A stretch of DNA of 64,000 nt from positions 764,104,173 to 764,168,172 of the forward strand of contig NC_081408.1 in NCBI RefSeq assembly GCF_030272615.1, read 5' to 3'. How positions within the stretch are numbered: the first letter of the stretch is position 1; every line of letters begins with the position of its first letter. The stretch comes from Cryptomeria japonica. Lineage: Eukaryota; Streptophyta; Pinopsida; Cupressales; Cupressaceae. The notes beneath the pieces are model-generated. The model was not told the DNA's origin, ran no database searches, and saw nothing but the letters and a program-made list of their open reading frames with translations. Made by a program: the position numbers and the translations under genes. Below, in pieces: positions 46,611 through 58,911 of this stretch.

Positions 46611-49600
46611 CTACACCCCATAGAAAATATTTTCTAGATTATGTTCAAGGTGATTTTGGACAGGTATATTTGGGTGATGATGAGCCCTGTCAAATTGTTG
46701 GAAAAGGAAAGATAAAGATCAAGTTGCAGAATGGAAATGACTGGTTTCTGCAGGAGGTAAGACATGTTCCTAATTTAAGAAGAAATTTAATTTCTACAGG
46801 GCAACTAGGTAGTGAAGGTTGCATAGTTACCCTCTCAAACAGTATGTGGAAGGTCACTAAAGGATCATTAGTAATAGCTAAAGGTGTGAAGGTAGGCACA
46901 TTATATCTGTTTACAGGTAACACTTACTCTACCCTAGCTGCTACAGATAAAGTTACTACAGGGACAACAACAATAAATGTTGCAAGAACAAATTTGATAA
47001 TGTGGCACCCAAGCCCGATAATGTGGCACCATAGGCTTGGGCACATGAGTGAGAAAGGGATGAAAACCCTTCACTCCAAAAATCTATTGCCGGGACTAAA
47101 GAAGATTGATTTAGAGTTCTATGAAAACTGTATTTATGGTAAACAGAAAAGGGTCAGATTTCTCAAGGTTGGGAAAGAGAAGAAGAGTGAGAAGTTAGAG
47201 CTTGTACATTCAGATGTATGGGGACCGGCTCAGGTATCATCTCTTGGTGGCTCTTGTTATTATGTTATTTTTATTGATGACTCAACCAGAAAAACATGGG
47301 TATATTTCCTAAAACAAAAATCAGATGTTTTTGAAACTTTTAAGAAATGGAAAGCTTTGGTTGAGAATGAGACAGGAAAAAAGTTGAAGTGTCTCACATC
47401 GGATAATGGAGGTGAGTATTGCAGCAAAGCATTTGAAGATTACTGCTTCTTAAATGGGATTCGAAAGCAGAAGACAGTTCCAGGAACTCCACAGGAAAAT
47501 GGTGTGTCGGAGAGAATGAATAGGACTATCATGGAACACGCGAGGAGCATGAGATTGCATGTTGGATTGCCCTTACATTTTTGGGCAGATGTTGTACATA
47601 CTGTTGTCTATTTGATAAATAGAGGACCTTCAACCCCTTTGGATAGTGGTATTCTAGAGGAGGCATGGACTGGTAAAAAGGTAAATTATTCTTTTCTAAA
47701 AACTTTTGGTTGCGAAGCTTTTGTCCATGTTTATAAAGAAAAAAGAACCAAGCTTGATGCTAAATCTCATAAATGTACCTTCATTGGATATGGGATAGAT
47801 GAATATGGCTATCAGTTATGGGATTTTGAAAATAAGAAAATAATTAGAAGTAGAGATGTTATATTCAATGAGAAGGTTATGTATAAAGAACAGATGCAGG
47901 AAAAGAAGCATGAACAAGACAAACAAGAATATGTGGTGTTGGATGAGATTCCTGAAAATGAAATGCCACAGGTACCTGATGCTCAGCAACAACAAATTGT
48001 CCCACAAACTCCTGCAAGTGTTAGACATTCTACGAGGACAAATAGACCCCCTGAAAGATTTTCTCCTTCTTTGTATTCTATTTTATTAACGGATTCTGGT
48101 GAACCAGAAGAATATGAAGAAGCAATGCAGGTAGATGCCAAACAACAATGGGAGCTAGGCATGAAAGAGGAGATGGACTCCTTGATGAAAAATAAGACTT
48201 GGGACTTAGTCCCTTTACCTGCAAAAAAAAGAGCATTGCCTGACAAATGGGTTTATTGGCTGAAGGAGGAGGAAGGAGGTCAGAAAAGATATGAGGCCAG
48301 ACTTGTGGTAAAAGGTTTTGCACAGAAAAAGGGTATAGATTATGATGAAATATTTTCTCCAATTGTAAAAATGACTTCAATTAGAACTGTACTTAGTCTA
48401 TGATTTACATCTTGAACAATTAGATGTCAAAATAGCTTTTCTCCATGGAGATTTGGAGGAGGAAATTTACATGTTGCAACCACACGGATATGAGGTCAAA
48501 GGTAAGGAGAACTTGGTGTGCGGGTTGAAGAAAAGTCTGTATGGCCTAAAGCAAGCACCCCGACAATGGTATTTAAAATTTGATAGTTTCATGGTTGAAC
48601 ATGGTTATCATAGATGTCATTCTGATCATTGTGTATATTTTAAGAGATTTGATAATGGCAGTTATATTATCCTGTTGCTTTATGTTGATGACATGCTTGT
48701 TGCTGGGTCTAACATGCAACATATAAATGATCTTAAATAGAAATTAGCCAGGTCATTTGCTATGAAGGATTTGGGTGCAACTAAGCAAATTCTCAGTATG
48801 AGGATTACATGGGACAGGAAAAATAGAACCTTGAATTTGTCCCAAAGTGAGTATATAAAGAAGGTGTTGAAAAGATTTAACATGTAGGATGCAAAAGCAG
48901 TTAGTACACCTTTGGCGAGTCATTTCAAATTGACTAAGGAGATGTGCCCAAAGGCATAGAAAGAGGTTAATAAAATGTCTAACATCCCGTATTCATCAGT
49001 TGTTGGCAGTCTGATGTATGCAATGGTATGCACAAGGCCAGATATTGCACATGCAGTGGGAGTTGTGAGCAGGTTTATGAGTAATCCGAGTATGGAACAT
49101 TGGAATGTTGTGAAATGGATTCTTTGGTATTTGATAGGAACTACTACGAAGGCATTATGTTTCAAAGGATCTAATGCTGCTCTAAGTGGATTTATTGACT
49201 CTGATCTGGTGGGTGATATTGATTCATGAAGGAGTACTACAGGGTATGTTTTTACTATAGGGAGAACTGCGGTCAGTTGGATTTCTAGGCTGCAAAAGGT
49301 TGTTGCACTTTCAACCACTAAAGCTGAGTATGTTGTTGCTACAGAAGCCAGCAAGGAGATGATTTGGTTGCAATGTTTTCTGGAGGAATTGGGTCAGACA
49401 CAAGATGATAGCCCATTGTATACCGATAGCTAGAGTGTCATTCATCTTGTGAAGAACTCTGCTTTTCATTCAAGGAAAAAGCACATTCAGCTTAGGTACC
49501 ACTTCATCTGGACTGTTTTGGAGGAGGGTCAGTTATGGCTTGAGAAGATTCACACAAGTGAGAATCTTGTCGATATGTTCACAAAGGCAGTTCCACAAGA

Positions 49601-49643
49601 GAAGCTGATTTCTTCATTAGTTTTTGTTGGTCTTCTTGATTGA
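46611..49643 (+). pseudogene. pol: Protease-integrase-RT-RNase H polyprotein of element C
   Basis: Open for over 590 codons: protease tail (PHRKYFLDYVQGDFGQVYLG), pre-integrase with HHRLGHMSEKGMKTLHSK, integrase core LVHSDVWGPAQ, FIDDSTRKTWVYF, LTSDNGGEYC and TPQENGVSERMNRT, then RT start NKTWDLVPLPAKKRALPDKW. A short deletion shifts frame at about 48400 (after TVLSL). RT continues with SLYGLKQAPRQWYLKF and LLYVDDMLVAG. RNase H has RSTTGYVFTIG and a KAEYVVATEA segment, ending DMFTKAVPQEKL. Stops at about 48738, 48886, 48957, 49227 and 49431 fit Gln/Arg/Trp codons changed by C-to-T or G-to-A. Similar to Tnt1-type polyproteins. Confidence 0.93.
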
Positions 49644-49779
49644 TAATTATGGAATTTATACCAATCGAGTCCTAGTGTTTTATCCAACGAATGCTGCATG
49701 TACAATGGTGTTGTGTAGTATCAGTCTCCAAGTGAGAGATTGTTCGGTGTGGAGCCTGATCAGTCTCCGAGTGGGAGAT

Positions 49780-50197
49780 TATTGAAATGTGGTGACTAAT
49801 CAGCAAAGTACTATACACTCAGCATGTATCCTCGTCGGGGTCCGGGGCCGGGCAGGGGTTCAAGGGCAGCAGCCCCTGAGAAAAAAAAATTTGTCATTTT
49901 TCGTTGATGAAAACCGACATTGTAATAAAACCCTAAAAAGGTTGACTTTGTTTGTTGCCCTAAAAATGCATGTTATAAGCGGCTGGGATGCTTAAGGCAT
50001 TGTAAGGTTGATGTACTATTTTTGCTAGATAATAAGAAAGATTGGACGACTGTGTATGGTGGACGTAACCCATTCTGGGTGAACCACGTTAAATCTATGT
50101 GTTATTCATGTCCTGTTTTATTTCTTTATCTTTTGTATTTAAATCTGCATATAATTGTTAGTTCATATTTACTTTGGATCTGCTTGAAATGCTAACA
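49780..50197 (+). repeat. 3' LTR of element C
   Basis: 418 bp, pairs with 40812-41274; the first dinucleotide is TA instead of TG. The preceding purine-rich gagtgggagat is the likely polypurine tract; that segment is itself present twice (49726 and 49765). Confidence 0.92.
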
Positions 50198-50202
50198 CTT
50201 CT

Positions 50203-50493
50203 GGTTATCCAAACATGATACGGTTCAATTCATAGACACCTTACAATGTCATAAGCACACATTCCAAACTGTAACACCTAACGCAACATGAATCTCTACT
50301 GCAACCATCTCCTTCTCTGTTCCTGCTTACTGGTTCACTGTCACTTGGCGGTTTTACTTTACAACTCTATCCATTTCAATCTATTACTGGTTAGACTTAA
50401 CTGATAGACTTAGATAACTTAGATGACGTACGAAAACATAAAAACACATGGTTGCCATCAATGACAACACAAATAACTGATCATCATATCATA
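50203..50493 (-). repeat. LTR E, right part
   Basis: Continuation of LTR E after the element C target duplication. Minus-sense text tgttgtcattgatggcaacc at 50450-50469 resembles the start of copia LTRs. The right end is either 50469 or 50493. Confidence 0.55.
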
Positions 50494-52604
50494 GTTATAT
50501 CATCACCAATAGTCCTTCAATATATCATCACCAACAATCCTTTATGGGTACACCATCATCTCCATCAGTTATGCCAATAAGATCTACTTTCATTTGCCAT
50601 GTGTAAAACTAGATTCCATTATCGTATAAGTACCCTCTACACCAACAAGATCTACTTTCATTGGCTTTGTTAATTTTTAACCAAGTGATGTGCAAAAAAT
50701 AGAATCTTGTAAAAGAAGGAAATACCATGTACTCAATTATCCTATCCTACATAACTAATAAAAATAAATTATCTAAGTAAATACAATAAGGTGTAATTAA
50801 ATAATTACACCAACATCCTTTTAATTAACTAAGAGAAATGTGATTTATATGAAATAAGTCTCAATAACTATGCCTAAACAGTCACCCATATACACTCATG
50901 TGGGAATCCCCAAATAAAGATAAGATTATCTCTCAAGTAAAAAATCAATCCTAAGGAGAGAATGGTAAATGAATCTAAAATTTGTTCATGTACCTAGATA
51001 TTGATGATAAATTGTGCCTAAAATTGATCCATGAGAGCAAGTGCCTAGAAGATTAAGGAATACTAACATAATGAGTGGTTCTCAATTTGAGATGTGATTT
51101 GATATGAATAAGTTATAAGATTTGAGATCATCTGTATAGGTTCTCACTGTGAGATGTGAGTTGAGGTAAATCAAGGCATGACAATTCATAAGAAAGATGT
51201 GGCAAAGAGAGAACTACACAACCCATTAACAACTCATATTAGATTTTATCAAGATGGAGGTAGTATCATAGTGCATGTCATATTATCATATTCTCATATC
51301 TTATTATGGCATGCTATGTAGAAACACTAAAATTATATGCAAGAAGCTCCTTCAGATGTAATTTTATTGTACTTCGTGATTACAAAATATCCTTATATAA
51401 AAATCCTAAAAAGGAAATTACATGACATGAAGATACTTTATAATTGAATTTATATGCATAAATACCCCAAAAATAACTTTATTAGGAGGCCTCCCTAATA
51501 AATTATTATGATTGCACTCTATTGTTCTCACTTGCCAAACCAATGAAGTTGTCTTGATCTCAGCATATATATATACCAAAAATATGCTACAAATTTGAAA
51601 CTACATTTCTAAATATATAATGGAACAAATCAAATTGTACCAATAAGGAGTGCACCCCTTGAAAAAAAATCTACCAAAAAATGAGATTGTATGAGCCCAA
51701 ATGAAGCCCCAAAAGTTCCCAAACTGAGTAATAATTAACATCAACTACGAGAATCTATTATTTATGTCAATAATTAGACATTAAAATTTAGAACCATTTA
51801 CACGGATATGGATCTCTTAAAGAATTATCCCATATAAAAAAAAGGCTTTCAAATGTTGAAATCGTTCACTATATGTAGGAAACTAATTTCCATTTGTATG
51901 TTAGTTTTGGGACACTTAGGTCACTTTAGAGGTAGGCATTTTAATGTTGGTGGGGCCCTAGTAGCACAATGATCATAGAGTGGCAACTACTACTAGTTGC
52001 TAGCAGATTGTGTAGGCAACATGATCTGAACAACCCATCACTTACACTATTTTTTTATGTTTTACAAATTTATATGTTATACAAACTCTATCATACGATA
52101 TAAGGATACAAAAAGAATGCATTTGATTCTCCAATCATTGAATCTAGGCAAATTTATATGAATATGGGGATTTTTTGGGCCTTTTAGATGCAATGATAGA
52201 GTCCATTTGGTCTAAAGTGGTCGAAAAAAAGACATGCAAAACTTAATGTTCAACACCTTATTTTGCAACCAAGCTTTCCCTATCTTTGATTTTGGTGAAA
52301 TAAAAGTAAATTTTGTTTTTTTAACCTTTTTGGTTGTTGTATACGCATAAAATTGGCTATGAGCAATTAAATAAATATTTTATATTTATTTATAAATAAT
52401 TCTTCTATTAAATAGTTCATTTGAAAAGATTAGTTTATTTAATTCATGTCGCGTTCTTCTATTAATTAATTTAATTAAATATTTTATTAATTCATTCATT
52501 ATATCTCTTTCTTCTAATTAATTAAATATCTAATATTTAATGACTATTCCTCTATCCACTATCCTATAGTCTCATTAATTAAATAATTTATTTAATCCAA
52601 TTTC
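50494..52604. other. Anonymous AT-rich sequence
   Basis: No coding frame. A short phrase (aagatctactttcatt) is duplicated 67 bp apart near 50580 and 50647. 52370-52570 is extremely AT-rich with taattaatt words. Nothing else recognised. Confidence 0.5.
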
Positions 52605-53410
52605 CAACTCACCTCTCCATCTCCACATTATTTCTTCTTTGCCAACTCATTCATCATGTGGCTAAATTAATTCAACAATATAAAATAAAAATAAAATCAT
52701 TTATTAGCCACTTATCTCCAACTTCCAAAATAAATAAATAATGTGTACGTACACATATTTTCCCAACCTTCTTCTATATTCTCTACAACATCCCTATATC
52801 TTAGGAGGACTTGAGTCCACTTGTCCTCTCATTCTTATATCTTCTCCAACCTATCCTATATTCTCTCAAGCCTTCAACTCAGTCAACATGAGATGAGTAA
52901 CACTTGTCTTCTCCATCCCCCTTTCTCTCAACTTTCAACCTCTTGTTCATAGCCATCCAATTTGTAAGATTTGATCATGATCATTGATCTCTGCCACGTA
53001 AGCTTATGCACTCAAAATTCTATAAATAGAGATCTCCTAAGCCATTTTTTAAACTAATAGTCTAATAGGAGTCTTTATCTTGCATCTGTGAGTTTGGGTT
53101 TTAGAAGCAAATAGCATTTTAGAGTTTTAAGCATAAATCATTTTCATAGAATTTTAACTTAATATCATTTGCATATCATAGTATCAGTTAAACTAGTAAT
53201 CCATTCTTCATATGCCATCTTGGAAATTACCTGTGCTTATCTGAGAGCAAAATTATCTCTAGCCAAGAACAATGGAGTTAGGACACAATGAGGTGTAAAT
53301 CATGGAAGGTATAATCTTGTTTACTTTATTTACTTCATGTTACTTAATTGGTTGAAGCTAAATTTCCTGTAGCTTTCTTTTATGTTTTATGATGGACTAA
53401 CAAGTTTCAG
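52605..53410 (+). repeat. Dispersed LTR-like repeat, copy 2
   Basis: Homologue of 18450-19195 in the same orientation, with a TATA-like tataaatag at 53021, the gcatctgtgagtt leader word, and catggaag followed by gtataat at about 53300, matching the putative donor of copy 1. Acceptor-like gtttcag follows at about 53404 (tgttgcag in copy 1). Confidence 0.6.
53021..53029 (+). promoter_or_regulatory. TATA-like box in dispersed repeat copy 2
   Basis: tataaatag at the position equivalent to tttataaaag in copy 1. Confidence 0.45.
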
Positions 53411-54551
53411 GACATTTCTTTGGAGTTCAACTTTAGCCTCAACAGTTGCTATAATGAGTTCAAATTTTATCATCAATCTCTAAAATTCATTTTCAATAGA
53501 AACTATAAAGATCTAATTTCCCCATAATTTAATATAATTACTCTTAAAACAAATAAAAATAGACTAACATCGGAGATAATGACTCTAATGTCATGTCAAA
53601 ATTTTGCATAAATAAGAAGTCTAACCAATACCAAATATCTAATAGCTAATCACAAAATATGAATTTGAATATTCAACACATGAGACTAATATGTGAAAAT
53701 TATTTAATTAAATCAAAGAGTTATAATATAATAGCATCAAGTTTTCAAATTAGATGAGGATAAGGGAGATAGAAGAAAAAAACAAAAACTAGAGGAGTAC
53801 TTTAACTAAGTTTCAAAATCTGAGAAGATAGGGAAAAAAAAGCATAACCCAATGAAAGAAGGAAATGACATGTACTCAATTATTGTTTCCAACCTAAGAA
53901 ATAAAAAAATTACCTACATAAACTTGGTATAACAAGGTACAATTAAATAATTTCACCAATAATACCCTTGATTATATCTTGTTGTTGACCCTCCCTTCCC
54001 TTGTTGTGTGTTGGCTTACATACCAATTGTATGCATGTGATTCATGGTTTCTTGATTATTGTGTTTCTTCCACCTTGTTTATGGTTGCTTCATGGGTGAT
54101 TTGTAGATACTCCTTATGCATACGTTATTGGTGTTGTAAATCCTCATGCATGTTGCTTTTCAATCTTGGAGCATTGTTGGATCTTGTGGTTGTATGCATG
54201 GATGGTGTTGCGGATCCTCAAATGTGTAGACATGGTAATCTATTTCAGTTTTATGGAATTCCATTTGTGTGATGTGGTCAATGTAGTAGTTATCATCTCC
54301 TTCTTCTTTTGTACTTTGAGTTACTCCTTGAATGAGATCTTGTGATCTCTTTGCTTATGTTTGTGCTTTTCTCAACTCCATTTTTCTAAATTCATCTTGT
54401 GTGTGGGTGAGTTTTTAGGCCTTTTCTTAATGGTATTGTGGATGTTCTCCTCATGTTTTTTTTCTTGGTTTCATATTATTTCAACTAATTTGGCATGTGT
54501 ATGCATTGGAAGGTGAATTTGTCACCTCTTCCATGCTTGTTTGATGAGTTC
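53411..54551. other. Anonymous sequence
   Basis: AT-rich to 53950; then TG-rich text (gttgtgtgttggc, gtatgcatgtg) to 54540 with a 97-codon open frame (53979-54272, Cys/Leu/Trp-rich) that has no recognisable domain and is probably chance. Confidence 0.4.
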
Positions 54552-54960
54552 TTATATGTGTGGCAGTGATTTGTACTTCTCTAGTTGTGTGTGTGGATGA
54601 ACAAGTTTCCCCTTCTTCTCTTTCATCGCACCAGCACTCTCATAGTCCAAGCTTCGCTCATGGAGGTACTCTTTCAATGCCTCCCATCTAATGTAAGCTT
54701 TCGTTTTCATTTCATCCACATTGCTCGCCAAACTCCACCGAATGAAAAGTTGGAGTTGTGAGCTTTGGTCGCAAATTTTCAACAAATCTCCCTCCACAAC
54801 TAAAAGACCTTCACATGGACGTGCCCATTCCAAAATTGGTCACAACCCATACATCCAATCTTCTTCCACACACTCCTTGAGGACCCATTGGACATTCTCC
54901 TTACTTCTCAACTCCATACCCCACGCCACCAACATTGAGACAATATCAATATTTTTTCAA
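54552..54960 (-). pseudogene. Unidentified decayed open frame
   Basis: Minus-strand frame reads MELRSKENVQWVLKECVEED, then after a stop at about 54837 WARPCEGLLVVEGDLLKICD, RWSLASNVDEMKTKAYIRWE and YLHERSLDYESAGAMKEKKG. Composition is soluble, charged and protein-like over about 130 codons with a single interrupting stop. I do not recognise the family. It lies downstream, in the same orientation, of a LINE RNase H remnant, so it could be host exon debris or part of a mobile element. Confidence 0.4.
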
Positions 54961-55307
54961 TATCTATGCTTTGTTCTCATGAAATTTTTCCCAAACAATA
55001 TGTCCAAAATTTGTACAAACAACTGATCATCAAATTTAAAAAATGTTTCAAATTCACTTCTTTGAAATTTGGCCCAAGAAAGCCAGTTTTTGCTTCGGAG
55101 TAACTAGGGGGAATTTTGCTTCCATCTTGCCTTAATTCACCACCAACCCTCTACATGCCACCCTATGCCAACATCAAATCGTTTTGCACCAAATAAAGCC
55201 TTGATGCCAATTTTAAAATGAACTCTCATCCCATCACATTAAGAATGCACACCTTCCCATAATTGCTTCTACATTTGGTGGCATATGACCCATCATAGAT
55301 CATTGAT
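54961..55307. other. Anonymous sequence
   Basis: No coding frame or repeat recognised. Confidence 0.4.
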
Positions 55308-55805
55308 TTAGATCTCCCATAAATCTTCCAAATAAAAATCCACAAGCTCCTCCATTAATGACACTGCCCACTTTGATAACATGTTTGCCACCATGTTTCC
55401 ATTTCTTAACACATGGGGAATTTTGAATTCCTTAAAAGATAATAAAATATTTCTAATAATTTTGACAAGTTTATTTAAATTCCAAGCATGACATTTACAC
55501 CTAATTATAACATTTATAATAATTTGGGAATCGTCTTCGAAATGCAATTTTGCCATGAACATGTTCTTGGCCATCTTGATTGCTAGCAATGTCACTTGGA
55601 ATTCGACTTCATTATTTGTGCCCTCCTTTAACTCTTTAGCATCAAAGGCTAGAGTGTTGATGTTCCAGCCTCTTGCCACAAACCCTACTCTTTAGGGTCT
55701 TGATTTACCTTTCAAGACCTCCTCAAAGTTGACTTTCACCCAACCTGTTTCAAGATTCAACCATTCATCAACATAATTCTCCTTGGGATCCAAATCAACT
55801 TGTAT
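55308..55805 (-). pseudogene. RNase H-like domain of a non-LTR retrotransposon
   Basis: Minus-strand frame WVKVNFEEVLKG, (stop at about 55694) VGFVARGWNINTLAFDAKEL, GTNNEVEFQVTLLAIKMAKN, LHFEDDSQIIINVI and HVLRNGNMVANMLSKWAV. The spacing of the D in VNFE/VNFD, the E in TNNE-EF, the D in DDSQ and the final N-A-L region is that of the plant RVT_3/RNase H domain found at the end of LINE polyproteins and in related host proteins. About 160 codons with one stop; no RT domain nearby, so a 5'-truncated fragment. Confidence 0.7.
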
Positions 55806-57009
55806 AGGCTCATTAATAGGTCAAATTGTATTTTATATGTTAAGTATACACTAATAGTTAGTTTACTACGACATTAAATGTGTATAAAAAAGCTAATAGA
55901 GATATACTAGATGCCTTTCAATTGTCAGTTCTATCAAAATAGCTACAGAGCTATCCAAACATGGGTGGACTATAGAAAATATGCAACTAAAGAATAAGTT
56001 TAAATCCCATGCCCACGGGAAGATAGAATTAGACAAGGATAATGCAATTGACTTCACTTTAATCTAGGGTTGTAGATGAATGAATAATGATCAATGATAT
56101 TAAAATGTTTGCAACCACAATAGAAGAGGATGCATGAATAAAGACACAAGAATGTTGAATTTTCAAAAAATTATGTCTGATAAAACTTCCCACAAGATTG
56201 TAATAGTCGTCAACATCAAGAAGAATTACATACTTTCCAAGGATAGAAATGAATACTACATGCATGGAAATAAAGGTTAAGGAATTAAAAAACATAACTC
56301 TTAAATCTTGATGGTGAATTAGATAAAATTACTTCTAGCACGACTCCATGGTCCATCTTCTATTACTCATGGTGGACTCTCGTGGTAGTCATAAATGATG
56401 ATGCTATGTATCCTAATAGGAAAAATAGGTAGGACTTTGGCCAAGGACGAAAGTCCCATAGTTGATCCTTGTTCAAGTTCCACCCTAAACCAACTCCCTA
56501 CTCTTCCTTATTGCTTCCTCCACAAGAAAATATATCAAAATAATAAGATTTTCCCTTTGTATTCCATGACCAAAAAGGAATTATAGTTAAAACCATTGAT
56601 TGTCCCATCTACTGGCTAAAAGTGCCATTTTTAACTAGTACCACCCCCACCAAATCACACTACTTGGAGAGGTCGATATCCTTCCCTTAACTTCATTGTA
56701 ACTGAAGTGCAATAAAGAATATTCCCTCCATTCTAAAGGATAGACTAGCTCAGCTTTAAAAAAAAGAGGTTTTCATATGAATGAAAATACAACTTAGTGA
56801 CAACTTATTATAATAGAGCATATTATCAATAAAGTATGACTATTCAAATAAGTTTTATATATAATTATTCACAAATTTTAATATTTACTCTTTGATTTCT
56901 TCTAAATAAATTTAAAATAAATATTTTTAAAACAAAGTGAAATTTAGGGTTATAACATATACACTAGCATAGTTGATAGCATTAGTTGAATGAGGGATGT
57001 TAAGGGCCT
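55806..57009. other. Anonymous AT-rich sequence
   Basis: No gene or repeat recognised. Confidence 0.45.
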
Positions 57010-57270
57010 ATAATCTCTGAAGCAGTTCTTCTATTTCCCTCAAGGCTTCCATCCTTGCTACAAGGGTCTTCAAACTCTCTATCTCCTTCTACAACTCCTC
57101 ATCAATATGTGATTGTGAGCTACATGCAAATGCATGATTTAATGTGGAGCAAAACTTTGCATCAATGAATTGGGCTTTAGAAAACATATGGGAATCTAAC
57201 CTTGTATACGGAGAGGTGTTAGGAATCTCCAAGGCATGTTGATTAGTAGAATTTGGTGGAGGTTGGGAAG
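57010..57270 (-). pseudogene. Decayed coding-like segment with coiled coil
   Basis: Minus-strand text STNQHALEIPNTSPYTRLDS, then EIESLKTLVARMEALREIEE with heptad-like Leu/Ile spacing; stops (TAG) interrupt at about 57100. Family not recognised; could be Gag or capsid-like debris. Confidence 0.35.
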
Positions 57271-58911
57271 AAGCTCATATGTTGTTCTAACGTGTGGCTC
57301 ACTATAAAAATGACCAAATCTATTTTACTCCAATTTAATCCAAGAAGAACCTTTACCAGTATTCAAAAGTGTTGTAATGGTAAATTCTACATTTGAAGCA
57401 AAAAGATCATTTACTAAAAGAATGATAGAATTACCTGTATCTTTTGATTTCCATTTCTAATTTGGAAGTTCTTGTAATGGCATTTGAGGTTCTTTTTTAT
57501 ACAATGATCTTCTTCCTTCCATGGCTAGAAATTTCTTAATTTTTCAATATTAATTGATCTTTGAGACACTTTGAGAATCACCATAAATGTGAAATAAAAT
57601 TCAAAACAAAGTGGTGTGTGTCTTTTCAGATGATAAATAGTACCTCTTTGTCTCAAAAAATCTTTTTTTTTATATAGCAAGTGAATACGAAACAAATTTT
57701 CCTCTATAATACCTTTGTCAAAAACACTAGGTCCTAGAATGATGACTTGCAAATCATTTTTCCCTATGGGGTCACCAATCTATTGCCATTTTCCAATTAA
57801 TTTACCTAAATACCCTCTAAATCTTAGCCACTTCTTATTTTTAGGGGGTCTATATAAGTTGCAAACAAACAAGGTTGCACTTTTCGTTCTGCAAGACTAA
57901 GGTGGGTAGCCCTACTACAATAAATTTTGATCCTATGAAACAAATTGTATGGTATTATTTAATGAAAAATATTCTCGTTTAATGCATAAAAAAAACATGA
58001 AATGATCCATTACTTTTGGCTACAATCTTGCATTTGATTATTTTCTTGCTTTGAGAAAATGAAACCCTAACTTAACCAACTAAAAACATGAAAGTAAATT
58101 TGATGTTTTGATTTTTTAAATATAATATTTGACTTTGAAAGACTCAAACTTTAGACCAATTCCTTAGTAGGACCATAGAGACAACATTCATAATTGTTCA
58201 ACAAGATTGATTCAAAACCAGTGGTTAGATGAAATCAATGCCTTGCAATAATTTTCCCATTGTAGACTCTGATATGATTTTTGTCTTAAATCCTTAACAC
58301 CACACCCAAAACCCTTGTGTTCAACTTAAATCAATTTGATCTTTTCCTTAAAAAGAAGCATCAAATTGAACATAAACTATGAATGAATCTAATAGATGAA
58401 ATATAAAAAAATTATCCATTTTACTTTAACAAGTTGTGGGTATAACATTACAAAGACAATCACAACAATATTTTTTGAAACTTCCAGTATTTCAAATTTT
58501 GAACTCGCTTTACAAACTTGTAAAATGTTCAAGCTATATCTTTTGATTATAAACACCTATCTATGACACTATACAAAAATATTCTCTCATAATAATTCAG
58601 AGGTTGAAGAAGAAGGTATAATGGTCAAAATCCTCTTTTATAAGAACTAGGGAATAGACAAGCTTAAAGCCAACTATACACTTGTCACATTTTCATTTGA
58701 CAATCTCTTATAAATTATGCCAAAAAATACAGCATATAAAATAATTTAGAAACAAGAATAAAAAGTTGGAGAAAAGAGGAGAGATTAAAGCCACCTTGAT
58801 GTACTGAAAATAATTAAGATTGACTTGGTTCTATTTGCAAAAATAGAAAAAGATGTTGCATAGTAAAAAACTAGGAGCTAATGTTACTATAGTGAAGATG
58901 TTAGAATCGGG
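57271..58911. other. Anonymous AT-rich sequence
   Basis: No gene or repeat recognised; short open frames look random. Confidence 0.45.

Larger units (their letters stand above)
40812..50197 (+). mobile_element. Ty1/copia retrotransposon C (Tnt1-like)
   Basis: Plus-strand element with LTRs 40812-41274 and 49780-50197 and perfect 5-bp duplication cttct (40807-40811 and 50198-50202). PBS is at 41277, gag from 41336 and pol to 49643. Its protease is interrupted by LTR F (42241-46610). Without F it is about 5.0 kb, a normal copia size. LTRs differ by roughly 4% plus GC-rich length changes. It is inserted in LTR E. Confidence 0.95.

Noticed and set aside
47816-48380. Minus-strand open frames across element C pol
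   Set aside because: Shadows of the plus-strand integrase/RT frame.
53979-54272. 97-codon Cys/Leu-rich frame as a membrane or secreted protein
   Set aside because: No homology recognised, no conserved motif, composition follows TG-rich DNA; left as anonymous.
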